In this document: in pieces, positions 27,676 to 36,105 of the stretch
How the letters are laid out: each line of letters begins with the position of its first letter
Position numbering within the stretch: the first letter of the stretch is position 1
NCBI RefSeq assembly: GCF_910589235.1
Contig: NC_060960.1
Location: 11,282,119-11,346,118, forward strand
Origin: Vespa crabro
Lineage: Eukaryota; Arthropoda; Insecta; Hymenoptera; Vespidae
DNA: 64,000 nucleotides
Direction of reading: 5' to 3'
Program-made: the position numbers and the translations under genes
The notes under the pieces: generated by a model
The model's input: the letters and a program-made list of their open reading frames with translations, nothing else
What the model was told of the DNA's origin: nothing
Database searches by the model: none

Positions 27676-28126
27676 GCTGCTGCTGTTGCTGCTGTTGCTG
27701 TTGCTGTTGCCTCGAGTCCCTGGCCATGATGGCCGCGATGCTGAAGTCGGTAGCGCATTGTCGATTAGAATTGCAATTATTGTTGATGTTGTTGAGGAGA
27801 CTGCCATTGGGCGAGGTACTCGAGCTGTCGTCGGTGTCGTCTCTGGTACATCCGGAAATGCCAGAAATTCCGGTGGGTACCGCGGAGGCGGCGGCACTCT
27901 CGCCCTGCATTTTCCTACCGAGAAAGACGCGATGATGCCTCGATTCCTCGTCGTCCTCCTCGCTGCCGCCACCTCCTCCTCCTCCTCCTCCTCCTCCTCC
28001 TCCTCCCCTTCCTCCTCCTTCTGCTCCACCTCCTCCTCCGCTCCGACCACCGTCTCCACCCACGAACGAAGTCAGTGTCAGTCCGTTTCTCTTCCTACCG
28101 TCGAAGCTTCGCGACTCCAGCAACAT
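5317..28126 (-). CDS. H15: T-box transcription factor H15/midline (Tbx20 class), complete CDS in six exons
   Basis: Join of minus-strand exons 28126-27496, 18521-18266, 15251-14978, 13610-13446, 6178-6102 and 6007-5317; 2094 nt, 697 residues plus stop. Every junction phase fits. The protein is a nuclear DNA-binding regulator. In insects this family (midline, H15) patterns heart, nervous system and ventral appendage; that role is family knowledge. Seen in the sequence: Gly tract about 23-54, eh1 motif FSIAAIM at 128-134, Gln/His tracts about 140-200, T-box about 270-465 (LETKDLWDKF, GTEMIITKTG, RYRYAYHRSSW, NSMHKYQPRIH, FTAVTAYQNQ, KIDSNPFAKGFRDS), and a second Gln/His tract about 555-595. The PVDNKRYRYAYHRSSW version of the T-box separates it from omb/Tbx2 and Brachyury. 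Whether it is the H15 or the midline paralogue cannot be decided here. The start is the first ATG after an in-frame TAG at 28142-28144; Met73 is an alternative. Confidence 0.96.
5626..5745 (-). repeat. Coding Gln/His tract of H15 exon 6
   Basis: Near-uninterrupted CAA/CAG codons with a few CAC/CAT, encoding the Gln/His tract at about residues 555-595. CAA and CAG are mixed, with the purest CAG run near 5655-5674. Gln-run length is likely to vary between individuals. Confidence 0.9.
6008..6101 (-). other. H15 intron 5 (94 bp)
   Basis: GTGAGC to CCCTTTCAG. A short insect-type intron separating the last T-box exon from the C-terminal exon. Confidence 0.92.
6102..6178 (-). CDS. H15: H15 coding exon 5: last helix of T-box
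   Basis: A 77-nt exon encoding ITKLKIDSNPFAKGFRDSSR and a few further residues (443-467), plus two bases of Arg468. The acceptor is a run of T followed by CCAG (6179-6180 read in reverse). The donor is GTGAGC. The NPFAKGFRD helix is the C-terminal DNA-contacting helix of T-box domains. The exon is easily missed because of its size. Confidence 0.96.
7933..7964. repeat. (TTTC)n microsatellite
   Basis: About eight TTTC units in H15 intron 4. Confidence 0.93.
8880..9010. promoter_or_regulatory. Tentative intronic element in H15 intron 4
   Basis: A repeat-free stretch with AACCGCGG (Runt-like), TTTCACACCC (near T-box half site) and an A/T core TAATAATAGATTTAATAG. No comparative data are available here. 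Confidence 0.15.
9342..9377. repeat. (GA)18 microsatellite
   Basis: Uninterrupted GA in H15 intron 4. Confidence 0.95.
9470..9532. repeat. Degenerate (TTC/TCA/TCC)n array
   Basis: Triplet pyrimidine repeat with T-C-A variants, in H15 intron 4. Confidence 0.9.
10559..10595. repeat. (TC)n microsatellite
   Basis: About 18 units in H15 intron 4. Confidence 0.95.
11917..12012. repeat. (GTC)n triplet array
   Basis: About 20 pure GTC/TCG units followed by imperfect ones. All six frames read homopolymers, explaining the poly-Val, poly-Ser, poly-Arg and poly-Asp frames here. Confidence 0.95.
13344..13384. repeat. (GA)n microsatellite beside H15 exon 4
   Basis: About 20 units, starting about 60 bp past the exon 4 donor. 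On the transcript it reads CU and could bind pyrimidine-tract factors. Confidence 0.95.
13446..13610 (-). CDS. H15: H15 coding exon 4: T-box, NSMHKYQPRIH to VTAYQNQL
   Basis: Exactly 55 codons (388-442) between phase-0 junctions, with acceptor GATTTGCAG and donor GTAAG at 13445-13441. It contains NSMHKYQPRIH and FIFPEAIFTAVTAYQNQ, both near-invariant T-box segments. The region between them is the variable loop of the domain and is rich in Lys, Asp and Glu. A (GA)n microsatellite begins about 60 bp inside the following intron. Confidence 0.97.
13611..14977 (-). other. H15 intron 3 (1.4 kb)
   Basis: GTAAGT to GATTTGCAG. Contains a GA tract at about 14357-14405. Nothing else can be recognised. 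Confidence 0.92.
14978..15251 (-). CDS. H15: H15 coding exon 3: core of T-box
   Basis: Acceptor is ATCGCAG; the exon is one base of codon 296 plus 91 codons (297-387), and the donor is GTAAGT at 14977-14972. It carries RMFP, the MDIVPVDNKRYRYAYHRSSW segment (about 319-338), AGKADPPAPARLYVHPDSP and the SFEKVKLTNN strand. These are hallmarks of the Tbx20/H15 subfamily T-box and include much of the DNA-contacting surface (family knowledge). Confidence 0.97.
15580..15635. repeat. (GA)n microsatellite
   Basis: About 27 units with one A interruption, in H15 intron 2. Confidence 0.95.
16032..16260. promoter_or_regulatory. GC-rich intronic stretch with inverted repeat in H15 intron 2
   Basis: Non-repetitive GC-rich sequence inside a repeat-laden intron. 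16095-16121 is an inverted repeat with 12-nt arms (AATGTTTTGCCT / AGGCCAAACATT, one mismatch) and a 3-nt spacer. About 20 bp on, a smaller one pairs CCCCGC with GCGGGG. This could be a dimeric binding site or a conserved element. Confidence 0.2.
16095..16121. repeat. Inverted repeat, 12-nt arms, 3-nt spacer
   Basis: Arms AATGTTTTGCCT and AGGCCAAACATT are complementary except for one position. Located in H15 intron 2. Confidence 0.7.
17030..17109. repeat. (GGT/GCT)n triplet array
   Basis: GGT-type units pass into about 12 GCT units, in noncoding H15 intron 2. Read on the transcript these are AGC (CAG-class) units, but no frame connects to H15. Confidence 0.93.
17430..17532. repeat. Compound (TC)n(TA)n microsatellite
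   Basis: About 11 TC units followed by about 40 TA units with one CAGA interruption, in H15 intron 2. Confidence 0.96.
18266..18521 (-). CDS. H15: H15 coding exon 2: linker and start of T-box
   Basis: Acceptor TTGATTGCAG ends at 18522. The exon holds two bases completing codon 211, 84 codons (212-295), and two bases of codon 296. The first half is an acidic, Ser-rich linker. The second half opens the T-box with CHLETKDLWDKF (271-282) and GTEMIITKTG (286-295). It ends GGAAG at the donor GCAAGG, a GC rather than GT donor. No GT lies close enough to restore the T-box reading frame, and exon 3 resumes exactly at RRMFP. Confidence 0.94.
20411..20441. repeat. (GA)n microsatellite
   Basis: About 15 units, H15 intron 1. 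Confidence 0.95.
22328..22377. repeat. (CT)n microsatellite
   Basis: CT units with small interruptions, then TATC units, H15 intron 1. Confidence 0.93.
22642..22716. repeat. (CTAC)n tetranucleotide array
   Basis: About 18 units with a few substitutions, H15 intron 1. Confidence 0.95.
25099..25134. repeat. (GA)n microsatellite
   Basis: About 18 units, H15 intron 1. Confidence 0.95.
25187..25211. repeat. Perfect 9-bp hairpin in H15 intron 1
   Basis: CGTAGGAAC and GTTCCTACG flank a 7-nt loop. About two such hairpins are expected by chance in 64 kb. Confidence 0.6.
26371..26403. repeat. (GA)n microsatellite with facing CT tract
   Basis: Preceded about 65 bp upstream by a CT tract (26289-26308), so the pair could fold back. 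Confidence 0.93.
27496..28126 (-). CDS. H15: H15 coding exon 1: N-terminus, eh1 motif, Gly/Gln/His tracts
   Basis: Encodes residues 1-210 plus the first base of codon 211. ATG is at 28124-28126, with an in-frame TAG five codons upstream. The exon ends CAACATG before donor GTGAGT (27495-27490). An acidic patch (SEEDDEE) follows the Gly tract, and the residues around 100-125 are Ser/Asn-rich. The FSIAAIM motif lies at 27725-27745. The Gln run is encoded by mixed CAA/CAG and is followed by Ser-Gln repeats and a His run. The 210-codon-plus-1 length matches the two-base start of exon 2. The exact N-terminus is the least certain part of the model, because an upstream noncoding or coding exon cannot be excluded. 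Confidence 0.9.
27540..27711 (-). repeat. Coding Gln, Ser-Gln and His tracts of H15 exon 1
   Basis: Reading on the minus strand, a run of more than 20 Gln codons is followed by alternating Ser-Gln, a second Gln run and about 12 His codons. All three are in frame with the eh1 motif and T-box. Confidence 0.9.
27725..27745 (-). other. eh1 (Groucho-recruitment) motif of H15
   Basis: Encodes FSIAAIM, residues 128-134, which fits the engrailed-homology-1 pattern F-x-I-x-x-I-L/M. In repressors this peptide binds the WD40 domain of Groucho/TLE (family knowledge). Its position N-terminal to the T-box suggests this protein can repress transcription. Confidence 0.8.
27965..28058 (-). repeat. Coding Gly tract of H15 exon 1
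   Basis: GGA/GGT/GGC codons, seen as CCT/CCN repeats on the plus strand, encode two Gly-rich stretches between residues about 23 and 54. An AEGGGR segment separates them. Confidence 0.85.
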
Positions 28127-28481
28127 CACCTCGACGGGTACCTACTTGTCCTTACGTTTGCCACCTTCTTGGCCTCACTTTTCTCTTTGATTCTTTCTCG
28201 AGTCCTCAACGAATCCACCCCCGCCCGATGTCGTTGACATCCTCCTCGGACGATGCAAACGATCTCCTTGCAATTTCTTCGATGCTTTTGAACATGCCGC
28301 GTCTCCGAGAACGATGTAAATCGACAGACGCATTCGAGTTTTAACGGGGCAAAATAATTTTCTCTCGCAATTTTGCACAAGACGATCTTTGGCACTCTAC
28401 GGACGATGAACGCTTGTCGATCTACTATGATCGAAAGTATTTAGAGCGTCGTCACCAATCGGAGACCACTTCACCCCTCTA

Positions 28482-28486
<5 letters not shown>

Positions 28487-28541
<55 letters not shown>
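28487..28541. repeat. (CT)n microsatellite upstream of H15
   Basis: About 26 units, followed by CCCT variants. Confidence 0.95.
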
Positions 28542-28545
<4 letters not shown>

Positions 28546-28689
28546 CCTCCCTCTCCTCTCGTCGTAGGAAATCCCGCGAGAGAGCAGTCAACACGTTGCC
28601 TTCTGTCGCTTCTTCGAAGCACGGACACTTTGTTGGGAAAATAACGATGGAAATCGAATAAAATCTGTGGCGATGTTATCGTTATAATG

Positions 28690-28715
28690 GAGAAGAAGAA
28701 GAAGAAAAAGAAGAG

Positions 28716-28759
<44 letters not shown>
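28690..28759. repeat. (GAA)n triplet array upstream of H15
   Basis: About 22 GAA/GAG units. A purine mirror repeat capable of triplex formation (known property). Confidence 0.95.
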
Positions 28760-28869
28760 CTACAGTGGCACAAGGAACGGAAAGCGAGAAACGCTAGACC
28801 GACCGGTTACCCGACAGACTGACCCTCGCCACCGTCGCTCGCTTCTTGCTTTCGGTCCCCACCCTCGCG

Positions 28870-28979
28870 AGTTGGCGGCGGCGGCGGCTGCGGCGGCGGC
28901 TGCGGCGGCGGCTGCGGCGGCAGCGGCGGCGGCAGCAGCGGCGGCAGCAGCGGCAACAGCAACGGCAACGGCAACGGCA

Positions 28980-29059
<80 letters not shown>

Positions 29060-29060
29060 G
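28870..29060. repeat. Composite GCG/CAG/AAC/GAC triplet array
   Basis: Blocks of GCGGCG, GCAGCG and AACGGC pass into more than 20 GAC units, about 190 bp in all. It lies some 750-930 bp upstream of the H15 ATG. It explains the poly-Ala, poly-Thr, poly-Arg and poly-Val frames here. Confidence 0.95.
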
Positions 29061-29409
29061 GCAACGGCAGTGGCGGTGGCGGTGGCTAGGAGGAAGCAAG
29101 AGAAAAGAGAAGAGAAAACGAACGCGATTCCTCGCGTCGACAAGGCTGCTTCGAAGTAGGCGGGACTGCGTTACTTCGCATGGCCACGCCCGCGTTACGC
29201 TGGAGCCGCCTACTCTCGCCAAAATGCATCAGGGCTCCCAAGCGAAAGCGTTATCACGCGCTTTTCTCTGTCGTGTGTCCGATACAAGATACAACGAAAA
29301 GAGGCGGTTCCCCAACAGAGTAATCCTCTTTTTGACTCTACCGTCGTCTATCCTTCTCTCTCACCCTTTTACCAGCTTCTTTGTCGATCACTCGCCTATC
29401 CCTACTTCT

Positions 29410-29449
29410 TTTCCGTGGTATCCTCGTCGTCGTCGTCGTCATCGTCGTC

Positions 29450-29489
<40 letters not shown>

Positions 29490-29492
29490 GTA
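29410..29492. repeat. (GTC)n triplet array
   Basis: GTC units interrupted by ATC and GCTGCC, upstream of H15. Confidence 0.93.
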
Positions 29493-29690
29493 TCGCGTCG
29501 GCGTCGTTCGCGTCGTCAGCGTCGTTCTCGTCGGCAGCAGGGTGGTACGGTATTATGGTCTCGTACGCGCCATCCAACCCACGGCAGTTGCCATTTTTTC
29601 TTACGAGAGGGGGCAATTGCTGACAGGGACCGCTTTCCTCCTCTACCTCTTTCTCTCTAGCGAGAAAGAGAGAGAGAGAGGGCGGACGGG

Positions 29691-29697
<7 letters not shown>

Positions 29698-29733
<36 letters not shown>
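29698..29733. repeat. (GA)n microsatellite
   Basis: About 18 units. Confidence 0.95.
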
Positions 29734-29737
<4 letters not shown>

Positions 29738-30883
29738 GCCTCGTAGCCTCACGAGCGCTCGAGCGGAGCGCAATTTATTGTTTTACTGGCGGAGCTTTAA
29801 ACACGAGCGAGCGGCTAACAGCGATGGGTGGGTGGCTCGCTCGCTTCTGGCTGGCTATGGCTGGCTCGCACTCGCTGCCCTCGGCAGCACCCACCGGTGC
29901 CCAGATGGGTGGGTGGGGAGACGCGGCTTCTAGAGAAGCAGAAGCGACGTTGCTTGAAGCCGTCAGCGTCTACGTGCGAGGATACCCTTGCTCCTCGACG
30001 ATTACATCCGGATCTCTCTTATTATTCTCTTCCTCTTGGAAGCCCCAACCCCTCGTTTTATCGAGTCCTTGTTCGCATTTCCAATTTTCAGCATTTTCTC
30101 CTCTTTTCCTTTCTCTAATTCTTCTGTCGTTCCTTCTTGGTATTAATTCGATTCATTTTTTCTCCAATTGATCTTTTGGCAAAGCGATTTAACGTGCGCG
30201 AACGTACGTACGCTCACATTTTCCATATGCTATTTACCCGTCCAAAAAGTATTTTTACTTTGGGAATGTCTTATAGAATTCTATCGTTGTTCGTGTCATC
30301 GGAAGAGACGGATCGATCGTGGCTCGAGTTTCCGCCGTTGCCATTTTTCCCTTCGGTTTTCGATATTGTTTTACCGAGCGATAGGCCAGAAGGGCACCGC
30401 TATTATTGGAATTTCGTTTCTTTCTTGCAATAAATTTGGCTCCGTGTTTCCTGGCGCATTCTCTTTTTGCCAATGGAATCGAAATTTCCTCTTTTAACTT
30501 CGATCGTCGTGCCTAATTAATACGCGTTTCTTGCCACTCGATAATAAGGGCAATAGGTACACTGGAGAGCGCTATCGATTTAAGGTTAATTCTGTTTTTC
30601 TATGCGCCGCGATTCACGAAAGAAAGATAAAAAGAAAAAAAGAAAAAAAAAAAGAAAGAAAAAGAAGAACGATGGTTTCGAGCGAAAAAAGGGATTGTAT
30701 GGCAATCGAGAGAGGAGACAGAGGGGGCGGGGGAGGGGTGGGGAGAAATCGAATAGGAAGTCGACGTCAAAGTACTTACGTGCGCGAACGATCGAACCGA
30801 GCCCGAGAAAGAAGCTGATTGCCCCGGATATTATAATGATCGTATAGCTGGAAATTACCTCGCGCGATAAATACGCTGCCAGC

Positions 30884-30888
<5 letters not shown>

Positions 30889-30920
<32 letters not shown>
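30889..30920. repeat. (TG)16 microsatellite
   Basis: Uninterrupted TG. Confidence 0.96.
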
Positions 30921-30921
<1 letters not shown>

Positions 30922-32120
30922 GTCGGCGATCGTGAATGATATCATCAGCGAATTATCGTAATTACATACTTCGGAGGTATTTCAAAGCGACGCAAGCTAT
31001 TATTGAAAATTAGACGAGCTTGCGCAAATCAATTCGATGAGAGCGTTATGTTATTACCCTTACCAGGAGGTAAACGCGATCGTTTACGCGCACAACATAA
31101 TCCGCAAACAATTTCTCCCATCGGCCTTTCTTTTCTTTCTTTTCTTCGGCTCGTCGCCGAAGTATTCTCCCATGACCGTTTTGTCGTTCGACAAAAACGA
31201 GAGATTCTATAAATCGCACTCGACTTTCATAAAAATCGAAAGAATAAGGACGCGAGCGTAAGAAGGAAACGAATCTACTCTCTCGTTACTCTTTAAGCGT
31301 GAATCTTTTCGCTCGCTCGCTGCCGCCGCGCTCCTTGCTCGGTTAGAATCATAATGAAAAAAATGCTTGTTGCGTATAATCGCCGCTTATCTAGCTCGTT
31401 AAGGCTTCTAATTGACAAGCCGTTAACATCGTCTATGCGAGAAACTCTAATTAACAACGCGCTACTATTAGATCCGATCTTGGATTCTTAATTGCGCTCA
31501 CGTCAGGTTACTATCCTGCTCGTCTAACGAAACGGAACGACATAGCGAGTCGTACGGTTTAGCGCGATTTTCCTTGATCATCGAGAAACTCGAGATAAAA
31601 GAGCAAAATATAAAAGAATAAAATATCGCGAAGGACCAAAGCTGCTACGGAAGGAGGCCGCTCCTTTTGAAGTGGTTTTTCGTTAGGTCGCAAGTATTAA
31701 ACGACTTCACCTGATCGTAACGTAGACGGTAACGTAGCACTAACTTCGGTAGTAACTTTCTAAGGCCAGACCAACTTTATTCCGTTAAACAAAGAAAAAA
31801 AAACAAAACGAGAGGAAGAGCCGAAACGAGCGGAAGCGGTCTCGGCGGTCTCTTTGATTTCATCAAACGCGACCGAGAGCAGAGCAGGCGTTTTAGACGG
31901 AGCGTTAGAAAGGCGCGCGTTCGTGCGCACGTGCTGTACCAAGAGATAACCAAGGCGAGACTTATACGCGACTACGTTGCCCTCGGAAGAGAAAAGAATC
32001 TAACGAACACGAGCTTTCTCAGAAAAATCATCGACAAATTCCTCTATTTACCTTATACCTTACTTATATTATTACCAGAGGAAAAATATAATAGACGAAC
32101 GCCTTTATCCGTGGCACACG

Positions 32121-32124
<4 letters not shown>

Positions 32125-32179
<55 letters not shown>
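32125..32179. repeat. (CT)27 microsatellite
   Basis: Uninterrupted CT. Confidence 0.97.
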
Positions 32180-32182
<3 letters not shown>

Positions 32183-33876
32183 CTCGTTCCGAGGAATATA
32201 GGTCATGAATATAAATCGTCCCTTACATCTCTAACGATAGAGCGCGCGGAATAACGAAGCGTTTATCTAGACGCGGACTATATGTGGGTATATAGGGAGG
32301 CTGCTATCGCGAATGCGTCGACGCGAACACCACTTTTATCGATAGCGAGCGTATCGATAGTACGTACCTACGTATACGTGTGTCTACACGTTTCGATCGA
32401 TAAAATAATATATTCATATACGCGTATAAATATATATAGCAGCAACGTGTACGCGTGCATTCGCACTACCGACCCTCTTTTCCCGCTAGAAGAGTTATAA
32501 GCGTTCGATGCCGAGTAAAACGACGTGACTCGTACGTACGTTAAGCTTTCGCCGTATCGAAAAGCGTCGAATGCTTTACGACGGCGCCTCCCTCGTGGTG
32601 TATACCCTGAGATACGACTTTGATATTTAATATATTTCATCCTTTTCCATCTTTACCTATCGCGAGAACCGGCCATTTATACTAACGACCCTTGTAAAAA
32701 GGAGAAAGAGGAAAAGATCTCCACTCTCAACGCTTCAACCATGCGTTTCGTTAATGATTTTTAGAAAGAGTCCTTCTTTCTTTGGTAACAAGAAAAAGGA
32801 TACAAATCCTGCGTTAAAGGAACGACAACTCACGTACTAGAAAATTTATTAAAAGTATACAAATCCGTTGGGTGCGGTGGAGAAAGAGGGGAGGAAAATT
32901 TTTGTCTATATTGTCAATATCGAACGTAAGAAAATTCTCAGTCAAAAAAAAAGTCGTCGAAGGAGCGCACAGTACATCACATATTTACATGGTAAACTAT
33001 TAATCTCTTGGAAAGAGACTACCAAAGTGTCCCGAATCGGTGAGGGCGTTTCCTTGGCTCACCTATACAGAAAGAGAGAGATAGTCACGTATAAAAAGAA
33101 AAGGAGAGAAAGGAAGAAATGCCGATGGACCTCCCAATGGAGTTTCGAGATCCGTGGCTACTCTTCGATCGCCACAAGGTAGTCCTCGGGGTTGATGCTT
33201 CATTTGGGGAGAGCCCGTAATCTGCTTAGTCTGACGCTGATCCGGACAAATCGCCGCGCGGTTACGCGGCACTTATTCTCGTCTTTCGATGCTCTTTCCC
33301 TCCTCCCGCGCGTCCTTCCATCTCTCCCATCCTCACAACTTTCTTCTCCCCCTCGTCCTCCAACGTTTTGCCCGCTTCAATCTGATTAACGGCGATGTCG
33401 ATCTCTCGATACCGGCTTGGAAAAGAGCCATGGCTTTCGATCATTCCAAGAGAATCACCAAGGAATCTTTTCCGATCTTTTAAACTATCCCTATGAATTT
33501 TTCTTTGAGGAAATTGTCGTGACGTGATTTTTGCAAAGTTTCGACAAAGGAAAAGGAAAAAAAAGAAAAAAGAAACTGCTTCCATTCGCTGGCAAAAAGT
33601 AGCGACGGTTACTCTCCGTGTTATTAGAAGGATCAACGGGTCTTATAACTCGACGTTAACTCGATGTTCCCGATCGCGGACGCATTTGGGTATTTGTGGT
33701 TTTCGCGTGGTTCGACGCGATACGGGCACGCGTGACGAGCGCGCAGTTTGCGACCATCTCGCGGTTCGATATTTCATAATACCATTAAAGAATCTCTACC
33801 TTCGACTCCACCTCCAGGTATTGGCCCTCTGTCACTCTCCGCAGGACGACGGTGAGCTAAACAGTCTCGCGTGACA

Positions 33877-33934
33877 GCTCTCGCAACAATTCTCGCAACA
33901 ACTCGCGCAACAGCTCGTGCACCGCTCGTAACAA
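33877..33934. repeat. Degenerate 11-12-bp minisatellite
   Basis: Five imperfect copies of a CTCGCAACAA-like unit, with variants CTCGCGCAACA, GCTCGTGCACC and GCTCGTAACAA. Confidence 0.75.
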
Positions 33935-34846
33935 ATTGGACTTTGACGGCCGTCGGCTTGCCAGCCGGAGAAGAATAATGCTCGGCTAAAAGAGAATGAG
34001 AAAGAAAGAGTGCCACCCCTCTTGACTTTTTTAAACTAACCGCGATAGCCTGCTACCCTTTTCCTTCCAACTCAAAATCGATCGCGTATCGGCAAGCAAT
34101 TTCTTTTTATTTATTATCTTTCACGTACTCGCCTGGACTCGGAGCTGACATAAAGCCAACATTTTCTTCTTCCTCTCTCTTTCTTCCTTACTCTGACTTT
34201 TCTTTTTCAAGCTCCGAGCGAAATAAATATCACGAGGTCGGTCGACGCAAAAAACACTGAAAATTATACGGGCCGCTGGTTGAATTAAAAAGCTGTCTCT
34301 TTCTCTCTCTCTCTCTCTCTCTCTCGGTGCTGCTCCCGGTTGTTATTCGCGGCGACTCCCTTGAAACCACTTAATTGTCCAAGCACAGGTGTAAGAGATG
34401 CTACGCGGAAAGCTGTCCGCGAAGGAGTCGACGATGCAATTATTTTCTCTCTTTAAAAAATATTCTAAAATATTCCCACGCGGGAAGATTTGCTGCTTTC
34501 AATGCGAACATCGCTTTCTCGTACGTTGATCCATAATCCTCTCACTGTCCTGCCTCTAATGAATTAGTCCTTAAACTACGAAAGAAAGGAGATTCACATA
34601 ATCCCTTTCGGCGTAGGAGAAAATCGTCTCGTATACTCGTCTCTCTCTTTGAACTCTCCTCGAGCGTACAAGGTCCGACGAGGACGACGACGACGACGAC
34701 GACGATGGAAACTCGGAGGGAGGACTTAATTAAAAGCAGATTTCCTTCGGCTTGCCAATTTCCTTTGCGGATATCGCTTAATCGCTCGACCACAGAAGTG
34801 CCACCAATTTGCCGACTACTACGCGTCTGTTCCTGGATTTTCTTCC

Positions 34847-34848
<2 letters not shown>

Positions 34849-34886
<38 letters not shown>
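34849..34886. repeat. (GA)n microsatellite with facing CT tract
   Basis: About 19 units; a CT tract follows at 35022-35047. Confidence 0.95.
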
Positions 34887-34889
<3 letters not shown>

Positions 34890-35831
34890 ACGGCGAAGAA
34901 GGAAAGAAAAAGGAGCCGAAAGAAAGAAAACGATTGCAGTTGGCACCCAAAATCTTCTTGGTAATCCCAAAATCAATCGGGAGGCACGAAAATGCCTATT
35001 AAATCCAAGTTACTTAAATCCCCTCTCTCTCTCTCTCTCTCTCTCTTTCTCCCCTTCCCTTCAAAGTGTCAAGCTCTTGGAAAAGTTCTCCCGGAGGACT
35101 TGCACATTAACGTCCGAATTTAGAAGTCCTTTGAATATCTAGCCGTTGGCTCTTAATTAAACGAAAAGTTAAAGTTAAAGGATGAAACACGTCGAATAAC
35201 GTTGTCGAAGCTTTTCAGCGGATTCTCGTCTCTCAAAGGAAGTTACAACGTAATACCGTGAGTCGAGAATGCTCAATGATGTCGCGCAATATGTCGCGAA
35301 CATAAAAATCACGATAGGGTGAGAGGTCAATAACGATGCAGTAACGAACGACTCGCACTTCCTCCGATGTTACTTCTTCCATCTCCACCATTCTCCGGCG
35401 ATTCTGAACGTAACGAACAACGGCGGGCATATACGCTAGGGTAATTTACATGCACATGCTTACGTATACGTGTCTACTACTGTGTGCTCGAGCGCGCGCG
35501 CGCGCACGTCCAGAATCATCACTAACACCAACTTACGGAAGACGAATAGCAGCGATACGTCGCGTTCACCGGATTAAAAGGCAAATCGAAGCCGATCTCA
35601 TATCCTCCGGCGATCCGCATAAATCTCTTTTTTAGTCGATACCTGCTATGTACGTGTAGATAGGGCCGCACTAACGCGTACGCGCACGATAAAACAAGGA
35701 GTTTTCGCTAAGAAAGCAACTTCTTTTGGACTCGCCGTCTTGCGATCGTTCCGCGCTTTTTGCACGAGTCGAAATTGCTCTCGAAAATCGACTTCGAATC
35801 TCAAACGAACGAGTTCGGGCGAAACGAGAGA

Positions 35832-35870
35832 GGAAGAAGAAGAAGAAGAAGAAGAAGAAGAAGAAGAAGC
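35832..35870. repeat. (GAA)n triplet array
   Basis: About 13 units, the first of two GAA arrays 180 bp apart. Confidence 0.95.
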
Positions 35871-36050
35871 GGAAAGGGCAAGAGAACGTTTTATCCCCCA
35901 GGATGAATATGATGTAAATAAATGAAGAGAACTGCCCTTAAGGGAGTGGATATATTAGGCGGGGGTAAGAAGTGTTATGAAACATAATTAGCGACCGCCG
36001 CCACTGACTCGCGATGATTACAGGGCGGTGAGCAAAAGTCGCCAGCGATG

Positions 36051-36105
36051 GAAGAAGAAGAAGAAGAAGAAGAAGAAGAAGAAGAAGAAGAAGAAGAAGA
36101 AGAAG
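36051..36105. repeat. (GAA)n triplet array
   Basis: About 18 units. Confidence 0.95.

Larger units (their letters stand above)
28127..30180. other. H15 5'-proximal region, GC-rich and triplet-repeat-rich
   Basis: No coding exon is recognised. Triplet arrays (GAA 28690-28759; GCN/GAC 28870-29060; GTC 29410-29492) and GA/CT arrays (28487-28541; 29698-29733) dominate. The H15 transcription start and any noncoding 5' exon probably lie here or further right. No convincing TATA/Inr set could be assigned by eye. Confidence 0.5.

Noticed and set aside
27425..28237. Long plus-strand open frame rich in Leu over H15 exon 1
   Set aside because: Antisense of the Gln, His and Gly codon tracts of the minus-strand exon. 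The minus strand carries the T-box gene with matching splice phases.
28846..30171. 441-codon plus-strand open frame rich in Arg, Ser and Leu
   Set aside because: Built across GCG/GAC and GTC triplet arrays and a GA array, with no domain. Triplet repeats keep all frames open.
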